Assembly (NCBI GenBank): GCA_016763875.1
Contig: JAESSZ010000728.1
Coordinates: forward strand, 1-5,264
Length of the DNA: 5,264 nucleotides
Direction of reading: 5' to 3'
From: Nannocystaceae bacterium
GTDB lineage: Bacteria; Myxococcota_A; Polyangia; Nannocystales; Nannocystaceae
The position numbers were made by a program, and so were the translations under genes. Below are positions 1 to 5,264 of this stretch, piece by piece. The notes under the pieces are model-generated. The model ran no database searches. It was not told the origin of the DNA and was given only the letters and a program-made list of their open reading frames with translations. Within the stretch, counting starts at the first letter, position 1; each line of letters opens with the position of its first letter.

Positions 1-449
1 AAATCAAGGGCGAGTCAACGCAGACGAGCCTCGGCCGTGAGGAGTCGATTGAGTGCATCTTCTTCTGCGACTCCGTGCGTACTGCGCGGGAGAAGGGGAG
101 TGGGATGGCCACGGGCCGCCGGACCTACGAAGCCATCGTAATCAAGAAGCGGATCGACAAGTCGTCGCCACTCTTGGCCCGGTCTTTGTGCAACAACGAG
201 GTTGTAGAGGGGTCGTTCAAGTTCTTCCGCCCCAACCCCGCGGGTGATGGCACCACGGAGCACTTTTTCACCGTGGAGTTCGCCGAAGGACGTCTGGCGT
301 CGATCACCCGAACTTCGCCCGATTGCATCGATCCCGCATCCGCGACCTCGCCGCCAGTTGAGGAAGTCGGAATCGTGTTCCACAACATCACGTGGACCTA
401 CGAGAGTACGGGTGCGATGCACCATGATAATTGGCGCGATAACACCTAG
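1..449 (+). CDS. tssD (hcp): Hcp / TssD, type VI secretion inner-tube protein (5' truncated)
   Basis: The reading frame begins at base 3 and is already open at the window edge; the stop is TAG at 447-449. About 148 residues are visible. From the family's usual N-terminus only some ten residues are missing, because the first visible residues, IKGESTQTSLGREESIE, match the early Hcp strand region. Other hallmarks are VRTAREKGSGMATGRR, IDKSSPLLA, NEVVEGSFKFFRPNP, GDGTTEHFFTVEF and the closing ITWTYE strand. Hcp forms hexameric rings that stack into the tube expelled by the T6SS and also acts as a chaperone or carrier for some effectors. It has no signal peptide in known members. The C-terminus is of ordinary length, so this is a plain structural Hcp and not one with a fused toxin domain. 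Four cysteines are visible (codons at 54, 66, 189 and 324). Any ATG or GTG inside the visible part (such as 75 or 105) would cut into conserved sequence, so the true start lies upstream of the window. Confidence 0.97.
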   Translation, partial: IKGESTQTSLGREESIECIFFCDSVRTAREKGSGMATGRRTYEAIVIKKRIDKSSPLLARSLCNNEVVEGSFKFFRPNPAGDGTTEHFFTVEFAEGRLASITRTSPDCIDPASATSPPVEEVGIVFHNITWTYESTGAMHHDNWRDNT

Positions 450-453
450 TGAC

Positions 454-473
454 GTTCGCGCTTCAGCGCGAAC
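454..473 (+). promoter_or_regulatory. Perfect 8-bp hairpin between hcp and tssE
   Basis: The arms GTTCGCGC (454-461) and GCGCGAAC (466-473) are exact reverse complements around the 4-nt loop TTCA. The hairpin begins five bases after the hcp stop codon and lies 24 bases upstream of the tssE ribosome binding site. No T-run follows (the next bases are AGACCGTCGCC), so it does not look like a complete intrinsic terminator. A hairpin here could stabilise the 3' end of processed hcp mRNA or partly limit read-through, which would help make far more Hcp than baseplate protein. That role is inferred; the inverted repeat itself is read directly. Confidence 0.6.
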
Positions 474-497
474 AGACCGTCGCCGCCGCGCGTCGTT

Positions 498-501
498 GAG
501 G
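498..501 (+). promoter_or_regulatory. Ribosome binding site of tssE
   Basis: GAGG lies seven bases upstream of the GTG at 509. This spacing supports GTG 509 as the tssE start, and no ATG in this frame lies close to it. Confidence 0.6.
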
Positions 502-508
502 TAGCCCC

Positions 509-895
509 GTGGGAGCCCGTGGTCTACTGTCGCGTTTGTCGTCCCGGGACCCGGGGCGGCCGATCGATGAAGTCACGTCGATCGTCAACAACTTGCGCGT
601 GCTGCTCAACACGCGAGTCGGCGATTCCCTGTCTGCCGTTGGCTTTGGGGTCGCCGACTTCGTCGATATGGTGCACGAGTTTCCGTACGCGTCGGGAACG
701 ATGCAAAAGAGTATTCGGGCGGCAATCACGGAGTACGAGCCGCGTCTGCGTAATGTTCGGGTGCGGCCGATTCCATCCGAAGATCCGCTCACGCTCGCGT
801 TTGAAGTGTCGGCGCGCCTAAGCAGCGACCGCAAACGCGGGTTGGTTCGGGTGCAGACCCGCGTCTCGCACGGTGGCCGGATCAAGGTAGAGTAG
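509..895 (+). CDS. tssE: TssE, gp25-like T6SS baseplate protein
   Basis: This 128-residue protein starts at GTG and ends with TAG at 893-895. It is a small gp25/lysozyme-like baseplate subunit, within or slightly below the usual family length. The N-terminus GLLSRLSSRDPGRP matches the LLxRL-xxxxP opening typical of TssE. The conserved LLNTR motif is at residues 32-36, followed by a G-x-x-DF-type segment (GFGVADFVDM, about 45-54) and a region with alternating hydrophobics that closes the domain (LAFEVSARL ... GLVRVQTRV). In the T6SS, TssE sits in the baseplate wedge with TssF, TssG and TssK and helps prime sheath polymerisation in the cytoplasm. It follows hcp by 59 bases and is separated from the tssF start by 7 bases, so it is almost certainly co-transcribed with both. 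No TagJ-type accessory gene separates it from hcp. No signal peptide or membrane segment is visible. Confidence 0.93.
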   Translation: MGARGLLSRLSSRDPGRPIDEVTSIVNNLRVLLNTRVGDSLSAVGFGVADFVDMVHEFPYASGTMQKSIRAAITEYEPRLRNVRVRPIPSEDPLTLAFEVSARLSSDRKRGLVRVQTRVSHGGRIKVE

Positions 896-918
896 CGACC
901 CCTTGGGGTCCCGCTACT
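891..918 (+). promoter_or_regulatory. Hairpin spanning the tssE stop with the tssF TTG start in its loop
   Basis: The lower stem pairs AGTAGC (891-896) with GCTACT (913-918), and the upper stem pairs GACCCC (897-902) with GGGGTC (905-910). A two-base CC bulge (911-912) separates the stems on the 3' side. The apex reads C-TT-G, a CUUG tetraloop, which is known to be unusually stable. The tssE TAG (893-895) lies in the lower 5' arm and the tssF TTG (903-905) occupies the apex. The only purine-rich upstream sequence, AAGG at 884-887, is 15 bases from the TTG, too far for a good Shine-Dalgarno. A ribosome terminating on tssE would open this structure, so translational coupling is the natural reading. 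The pairing is seen directly; the regulatory role is inferred. Confidence 0.6.
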
Positions 919-2639
919 ACGAGAGCGAACTGGCGTACCTGCGCGAGATGGGGCGCGAGTTCTCGCTGGTCCATCCGTCAACCGCCGGTCTGCTCGCGGA
1001 GCGCGGCAACGATCCGGACGTCGAGCGTTTGCTTGAGGGCTTTGCGTTTCTCACGGCCCGTATCCGCGAGAAGATCGAAGACTCGGTGCCTTCGGTGATC
1101 CACGGGATTACCGAACTGTTGCTGCCGCACTACCTGCGCCCGATCCCCGCCACCTCGATCATCCAATACGCGCCGACTCTCAAGACCCTGCGCGGCGCGG
1201 TCCCAGTCCCTCGTGGCACGAGGGTCGCGAGCACGACGGTGCAAGGTTCGCAGTGCAGTTTTCGGACGACGCAAGACGTCTCGCTGCTGCCGCTCGAGTT
1301 GGTCGAGGCACGCCTCGACGAAACCGCCGCCCGTCGTCCGGTCATCCGCCTCACGTTCGAGACCACGGAGGCCGGCCGCCTGGTAGTGGCTCGCAAAGAG
1401 GGCTTTCGCTTCTTGCTGCACGGCGAGTTGGCGATGACCTCGATGCTCGCGCTGTGGTTGCGGCGATACCTGACCTCGGTCGAGGTGACGACGGGGGTCG
1501 CAAAACCGATCTCGCTCGGCAAGGACGCGTTGGTACCGATCGGCTGGGACCAGGAGCACGCATTGCTGCCGTGGCCGGATCTCGCGCCTCCCGGCTACCG
1601 CTACCTTCAAGAGTATTTCACGCTGCCCGAGAAGTTCCTCTTCTTCGACGTGAAGGGACTCGACGCGATCGAACTCGTGGAGGACCGGTTCGAGGTCGCA
1701 TTTACCTTCGACCGCCCGCCAGCGTTCGATGCCCGTATGACGACGGACAACTTCCGGTTGCACTGCACGCCAGTGATCAACCTGTTCGAGATCTCGGGCG
1801 ATCCGGTTCGTCTCAATCCGCTGGTCCACGAGCACCTGCTCCGCGCTGGCGGCATCGACCCGCGGCACGCCGAGGTTTACGGCGTGGAGTCGGTCATCGG
1901 GGTCCGGCAAGGCCAGGTGCAGCGTCGGACCTACCCGTCGTTCGTCTCGTATCGGCACGCGATGGACAGCGATCCGGCGTACTACAAACTGCGCCGCACC
2001 GAGTCGCCGCTCGACGACGCGACCGATGTCTACATTGCGATCGAGACGCCACGCGACGTGGCGGGGGCGACAGTCGAAGAAACGCTGTCGATCGATCTCA
2101 GCTGCACCAATCGCAACCTCCCTTCCGAGCTGCAACTGGGCGAGATATCGGTTGCGCCCAGGGGTGCGTCGAGCCCGGCACCGTTCAAGAACATTGTCCG
2201 AGTCAGTGCGCCCGCGCGACCGCCCTTGGGGGCTGAGTTGCACTGGCGACTCATGTCGCATTTCGCTCTGGGTCGGCAGTCGCTCGCCGCACCCGGCGCT
2301 TTGGTGTCGGTGCTGTCGCTGTACAACTTCCAGCGCGATGCGTCCCCCGTGGTGGGGCGTGCCAACGAGGCGCATGTCGAGTCGATCCGCGAGGTCAAAG
2401 ACGAAGCGGTCACTCGCATGCTGGGGGGCGCGCCCGTGCGCGGCATGCAAACACGCGTCGAAGTCGAAGAATCGCGGTTCAGTAGCGAGGGCGAGGCCTT
2501 CCTGTTCGGCTGCGTGCTGGATGAGTTCATGGCCACGCACGCCACGCTCAACTCGTTCAACGAACTCAAGCTCGTGCTGCATCCAAGCAAGACCGAGTTA
2601 CGGTGGCCGGCGCGGAGCGGAGACCGGAGGATCCTGTGA
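903..2639 (+). CDS. tssF: TssF, T6SS baseplate protein (VasA / ImpG family)
   Basis: This 578-residue protein is close to the usual TssF length of about 600. The N-terminus SRYYESELAYLREMGREF is the family signature (YYxxEL-YLR) and is followed by DPDVERLLEGFAFLTARI and LLPHYLRPIPATSI. Further hallmarks are LPEKFLFFDV (about 241-250), INLFE (292-296), EVYGVESV, and a C-terminal GEAFLFG-VLDEF block (530-542). TssF pairs with TssG in the baseplate wedge, with two TssF per TssG in solved complexes, and acts in the cytoplasm under the membrane complex. The start must be the TTG at 903: an in-frame TAG at 888-890 excludes anything further upstream, and the next in-frame ATG (948) would remove the conserved YYxxEL motif. 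The TTG has only a distant, weak AAGG upstream and sits in a hairpin loop, so expression probably depends on reinitiation after tssE. Its last codons carry the ribosome binding site of tssG. Confidence 0.96.
   Translation: MGSRYYESELAYLREMGREFSLVHPSTAGLLAERGNDPDVERLLEGFAFLTARIREKIEDSVPSVIHGITELLLPHYLRPIPATSIIQYAPTLKTLRGAVPVPRGTRVASTTVQGSQCSFRTTQDVSLLPLELVEARLDETAARRPVIRLTFETTEAGRLVVARKEGFRFLLHGELAMTSMLALWLRRYLTSVEVTTGVAKPISLGKDALVPIGWDQEHALLPWPDLAPPGYRYLQEYFTLPEKFLFFDVKGLDAIELVEDRFEVAFTFDRPPAFDARMTTDNFRLHCTPVINLFEISGDPVRLNPLVHEHLLRAGGIDPRHAEVYGVESVIGVRQGQVQRRTYPSFVSYRHAMDSDPAYYKLRRTESPLDDATDVYIAIETPRDVAGATVEETLSIDLSCTNRNLPSELQLGEISVAPRGASSPAPFKNIVRVSAPARPPLGAELHWRLMSHFALGRQSLAAPGALVSVLSLYNFQRDASPVVGRANEAHVESIREVKDEAVTRMLGGAPVRGMQTRVEVEESRFSSEGEAFLFGCVLDEFMATHATLNSFNELKLVLHPSKTELRWPARSGDRRIL
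2626..2630 (+). promoter_or_regulatory. Ribosome binding site of tssG
   Basis: GGAGG lies five bases upstream of the GTG at 2636. It is the strongest Shine-Dalgarno sequence in the window and sits inside the end of tssF. It decides the tssG start in favour of GTG 2636 over the in-frame GTG at 2603, which would lie 33 bases further inside tssF without such a site. Confidence 0.75.
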
Positions 2640-3814
2640 CGACGCTGCAGCCACACGACTCCACCAGCGGCACCATGGCGCCCGGTGCGGTTGATGTCCC
2701 CGATGCTGCCGACGCTGCCGATCCCGTGCTGCAGCGGCTGCTCGACTCGGCCCATAACTTCTCGTTCTTCGTCGCGGTCGGCATGCTGGAGCGACTCTCG
2801 CCGGGCGCGATTCGTGTCGGTGGCGGGGGGCCTTGTGGTGCCGAGGCTATCCGCTTTCGGCACGATCCCAGCCTTGCATTTTCCGCGGGCGAGATTTCAC
2901 GGATCGAGAGGGTCGAGGTCCCGCGCGCGCCCGAGGCCAAGCTAGAGACCGCGCGCCACCGCTTCGAGATCACGACATCCTTCCTAGGACTCACCGGTTC
3001 GGTTACCCCGCTTCCGATGTATCTGGCCGAGGAGGTCGCCCAGGCCGACGACAGCGAGGCCGTGCGTCGCGAGTTTCTCGATCTGTTCCACCATCGCCTC
3101 ATCAGCTTTGTGTATCGCATCGGGATCAAGATGGACTTCGCGCGCGAGTACACCCGCGCCACCGACGACCGCTGGTCACGCCGTGTCTTGGCGATGTCTG
3201 GGTTCGATGCCTACGACGACTGGCGGCTCAAACACCTGAAGCGTTGGCAGATCCTGCGTCTGGCCCCGCTACTGAGTAGCCCGGTCCGCTCGGCCCACGC
3301 GATCTCAGTCGCGCTGCAGGATGTGCTCGGCGAAGCGTTGGGCAAGGCGAAAGTCAGCCTTGAGCAGTACAGCGGCGGCTGGACGACCCTGGACACCGAG
3401 CAGCGCATGGGCCTCGGTCACATCAATCATCGGCTCGGCGTGGACGCCGTGCTCGGGATTCAGTGTTTCGATCGGGCGGGTCGGGCGACGGTGGTCATCG
3501 GCCCGCTGGGCGATAACTTCCGCCGATTCCTCGCCGACGGCGATCTCTACCCCATCGTGTGCGAGTTGCTTGGGCTACTCTTGGTCGAGCCGCTGGAGCT
3601 CGAACTCGATCTTGTGCTCTCGCCCCAGTCCCGGCCTCCCTTCCATCTCGGAAGACCAGAGGGCGGTCGACTTGGTCTTGATGCGTGGTTGTCCAATCGC
3701 GGTGGCGCCGTCGATGTCACGCACCTTCGTGTTCCGCTTCCGTCCGACCTTTCACGGCCGGTGGAACAAAAATCCACGGCCCACGCTCACGCACCTGCTG
3801 CTTCTGCAAACTAG
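2636..3814 (+). CDS. tssG: TssG, T6SS baseplate protein (VasB / ImpH family)
   Basis: The protein is 392 residues from GTG 2636 and ends with TAG at 3812-3814. Its start overlaps the tssF stop in the sequence GTGA (2636-2639), a classic translational-coupling arrangement. Family landmarks in order are FSFFVAVGMLERL (about 42-54), IRFRHDPSLAFSAGEI, the FLGLTG motif (116-121) leading into PLPMYLAEE, LFHHRLISFVYR (150-161), IGPLGDNFRRFL and GGRLGLDAWLS (about 343-353). TssG holds the TssF dimer and contacts TssE and TssK in the baseplate wedge. The protein is somewhat longer than the common 330-360 residues. The extra length is at the ends: an Ala/Asp/Pro-rich leader of about 28 residues and a low-complexity Ala/His-rich tail (STAHAHAPAASAN) after the last conserved block. 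Neither tail shows a recognisable domain. There is no signal peptide or membrane segment. The start could in principle be GTG 2603, but the GGAGG argues against it. Confidence 0.94.
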   Translation: MTTLQPHDSTSGTMAPGAVDVPDAADAADPVLQRLLDSAHNFSFFVAVGMLERLSPGAIRVGGGGPCGAEAIRFRHDPSLAFSAGEISRIERVEVPRAPEAKLETARHRFEITTSFLGLTGSVTPLPMYLAEEVAQADDSEAVRREFLDLFHHRLISFVYRIGIKMDFAREYTRATDDRWSRRVLAMSGFDAYDDWRLKHLKRWQILRLAPLLSSPVRSAHAISVALQDVLGEALGKAKVSLEQYSGGWTTLDTEQRMGLGHINHRLGVDAVLGIQCFDRAGRATVVIGPLGDNFRRFLADGDLYPIVCELLGLLLVEPLELELDLVLSPQSRPPFHLGRPEGGRLGLDAWLSNRGGAVDVTHLRVPLPSDLSRPVEQKSTAHAHAPAASAN

Positions 3815-3828
3815 CGTCCTGACACGCC

Positions 3829-3832
3829 GGAG
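3829..3832 (+). promoter_or_regulatory. Ribosome binding site of clpV
   Basis: GGAG lies six bases upstream of the ATG at 3839, in the 24-base gap after tssG. It supports independent initiation of clpV at that ATG, the only ATG start among the four visible starts in the window. Confidence 0.65.
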
Positions 3833-3838
3833 TCTGTC

Positions 3839-5264
3839 ATGCGAGTCGAACCCAAAACCCTCGTCCGTCGCCTCAATCCCACGTGCACCAAGGTCCTGGA
3901 AGGCGTGGTCGAACGTGCTGCCGCCAGCCGTTACTACGAGATCGGTGTTGAGCACATGCTCATGGGTCTGCTGTCCGTCGAGGACGGCGACGCCGCACAC
4001 GTGCTGCACTACTTTCGCAAGGACCCGACCAAGGTCTCAGCCGAAGTTGAGCGCGCGCTGCAAACGATGCGCACGGGCAACCAGGGCAAGCCCGTGTTCT
4101 CGGCGACGCTTTGGCAGTGGATGGAAGACGCTTGGGTCGTGGCCTCGCTGGAACGCAGCTCGGTCCAACTTCGCGGGGCAGACCTGCTGATCCAGTTCCT
4201 CGACAACATCGGTCGCTACACCGCAGAGAGCCTGACCGAACTCGAGAGTCTCGACACCGACGAGATTCGTCGCGACTGGGACTCGATCATCGCGGCCTCG
4301 CGCGAGACCCAAGAGGTCCCCACCGAGACCGGTCCTGCGGCACCTGGTCAGGCGAGTGCGCCCGGCCGCGAAGCGCTGGACAAGTTCACGGTCTCTTTCA
4401 CCGATCGCGCGCGCAACGGCGAGATTGATCCGATCTTCGGTCGAGACCGGGAGATCCGCCAGGTCATCGACATCCTGGCGCGCCGCCGCAAGAACAACCC
4501 GATCATTGTTGGCGAGCCCGGCGTGGGCAAGACGGCGCTGGTCGAAGGACTCGCACGTGCGATTGTCGCTGGCGACGTCCCCGAAGAGTTGCAGGGGGTC
4601 GATCTGGTCGCGTTGGACCTCGGTCTGCTCAAGGCGGGCGCTGGGGTCAAGGGCGAGTTGGAGAATCGCCTCAAGAAAGTCATCGCCGAGGTCAAGGGAT
4701 CGCCAACCCCCATCATCGTATTCATCGACGAAGCGCACACGCTCATCGGCGGGGCGGGTGAGTCCGGCGAGATAGCGAACATCCTGAAACCGGCGTTGGC
4801 CCGCGGTGAGTTTCGAACCGTGGCGGCCACCACCTGGGCGGAGTTCAAGAAGTACTTCGAGAAGGACGCGGCACTCGAACGCCGTTTTCAGCCCGTCCAG
4901 GTCGACGAGCCCAGCATAGAGGCGGCGGCGGTCATGCTTCGTGGCCTCAAGGACACCTACGAGACGGCACACAAAGTGACGATCCGCGACGACGCCGTGG
5001 TCGCGGCGGTCGAGCTGTCGGATCGCTACATCTCCGGACGCCAGCTTCCAGACAAAGCGATCGATCTCCTGGACACGGCTTCGGCGCGCGTGCGTATCGA
5101 GCAGGCGGCGACCCCAGGGAGGATTACCGCGTTGCACTCTGAAGCGGCGTCACTGACTCGAGAGCTCACCGCGGTGCAGCGCGACCTCGATGACGCGGCG
5201 ACCGTCGACGAGGACGGCCGCGTCGACAAACTCAAGGCTCGGCTGACTGAGATCACCGCTGAAG
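3839..5264 (+). CDS. tssH (clpV): TssH / ClpV, T6SS sheath-disassembly AAA+ ATPase (3' truncated)
   Basis: The frame is open from ATG 3839 to the window end, giving 475 codons, about half of a family that usually runs 850-920 residues. Residues 1-155 form the Clp N domain (opening LVRRLNPTCTKVLEGVVERA, YYEIGVEHMLMGLL), which in ClpV binds the N-terminal helix of TssC. A Pro/Ala/Gly-rich linker (about 156-178) leads to the first AAA+ domain. That domain has Walker A GEPGVGKT (225-232), Walker B VFIDEAH (294-300, D297/E298), TVAATTWAEFKKYFEKD around sensor 1 (327-343), arginine-finger candidates R348/R349, and GRQLPDKAIDLLD (400-412). From about 415 the sequence enters the coiled-coil M region, which continues past the edge. 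The words ILARRRKNNPIIVGEPG, LLKPALARG and AATTWAEFKKYFEKD are those of ClpV rather than ClpB. Its T6SS neighbours confirm this. The protein recycles contracted TssB/TssC sheath in the cytoplasm using ATP. All ATPase residues visible in this half are intact. The second AAA+ domain is not in the window. Confidence 0.96.
   Translation, partial: MRVEPKTLVRRLNPTCTKVLEGVVERAAASRYYEIGVEHMLMGLLSVEDGDAAHVLHYFRKDPTKVSAEVERALQTMRTGNQGKPVFSATLWQWMEDAWVVASLERSSVQLRGADLLIQFLDNIGRYTAESLTELESLDTDEIRRDWDSIIAASRETQEVPTETGPAAPGQASAPGREALDKFTVSFTDRARNGEIDPIFGRDREIRQVIDILARRRKNNPIIVGEPGVGKTALVEGLARAIVAGDVPEELQGVDLVALDLGLLKAGAGVKGELENRLKKVIAEVKGSPTPIIVFIDEAHTLIGGAGESGEIANILKPALARGEFRTVAATTWAEFKKYFEKDAALERRFQPVQVDEPSIEAAAVMLRGLKDTYETAHKVTIRDDAVVAAVELSDRYISGRQLPDKAIDLLDTASARVRIEQAATPGRITALHSEAASLTRELTAVQRDLDDAATVDEDGRVDKLKARLTEITAE

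Noticed and set aside
454..508. Intrinsic terminator after hcp
   Set aside because: The hairpin is sound, but no T-run follows it and the downstream genes are tightly packed members of the same system, so full termination is unlikely.
1208..1224. Inverted repeat CCCTCGTG-G-CACGAGGG inside tssF
   Set aside because: It encodes ordinary TssF residues (Pro-Arg-Gly-Thr-Arg) far from any gene boundary, and a one-base centre forces part of the stem open. Chance is a sufficient explanation in GC-rich coding sequence.
1253..2236. Plus-strand open frame inside tssF (327 codons)
   Set aside because: It is a +1-type shadow of tssF with Arg/Gly/Pro-rich low-information sequence and no landmarks.
978..2582. 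Long open frame on the minus strand opposite tssF (534 codons)
   Set aside because: Its translation is Arg/Glu/His/Gln-rich without recognisable motifs and lies entirely antisense to a clear TssF. Long antisense open frames are expected from G/C-ending codons in GC-rich genes.
2628..2635. 8-base palindrome AGGATCCT at the tssG ribosome binding site
   Set aside because: With no spacer it cannot form a useful hairpin. It overlaps the GGAGG by necessity and is likely coincidental.
3821..3838. Possible hairpin GACA...TGTC around the clpV ribosome binding site
   Set aside because: Only four base pairs enclose a ten-base loop, too weak to claim sequestration of the site.
3321..4190. Plus-strand open frame crossing the tssG-clpV junction (289 codons)
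   Set aside because: It overlaps both real genes in another frame, and its Ser/Arg/Cys/Trp-rich translation is typical of a shifted GC-rich frame. Both real genes are complete there, so it is not evidence of a frameshift.
4037..5137. Long open frame on the minus strand opposite clpV (366 codons)
   Set aside because: It is antisense to intact ClpV motifs, with Arg/Asp-rich composition and no family features; it is a codon-bias shadow.
1..5264. An undescribed system such as a new effector, immunity pair or defence module
   Set aside because: Every long stretch is accounted for by a recognised T6SS core protein, and the gaps are too short for further genes. Any effectors would lie outside the window.

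Overview
The window is a compact, single-strand (+) run of five core type VI secretion system (T6SS) genes: tssD/hcp (5' truncated), tssE, tssF, tssG and tssH/clpV (3' truncated). All five read the same way with gaps of 59 nt, 7 nt, a 4-nt overlap and 24 nt, so they look like the middle of one operon. No promoter, Rho-independent terminator, tRNA, rRNA, mobile element or CRISPR array is visible, and no gap exceeds 60 nt.

Base composition is GC-rich (about 60-65% by eye) with a strong G/C preference at third codon positions. Three of the four visible starts are non-AUG (GTG, TTG, GTG). Together with a T6SS, this indicates a high-GC Gram-negative bacterium. I cannot fix the lineage from this window: high-GC Proteobacteria, Myxococcota-like groups and Planctomycetota-like groups are all possible.

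Layout: 1-449 encodes the Hcp inner-tube protein. 450-508 is a spacer with a perfect 8-bp hairpin. 509-895 encodes TssE (gp25-like). 891-918 is a second hairpin that spans the tssE stop and carries the tssF TTG start in its loop. 903-2639 encodes TssF. 2636-3814 encodes TssG, translationally overlapping tssF. From 3839 to the window end runs the N-terminal 475 residues of the ClpV ATPase.

How they work together (family knowledge): TssE, TssF and TssG form the baseplate wedge with TssK (not in the window). Hcp hexamers stack as the tube on that baseplate inside a TssB/TssC sheath, whose genes probably lie just upstream. After sheath contraction fires the tube, ClpV disassembles the contracted sheath for reuse. 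The order tssD-E-F-G-H is a common arrangement for the contractile half of a T6SS locus.

The protein content is conventional, and I see no undescribed effector or defence system. The most interesting observation is at the RNA level: the tssE-tssF junction can fold into a two-part hairpin with the TTG start at its apex. This suggests that TssF synthesis depends on ribosomes finishing tssE.
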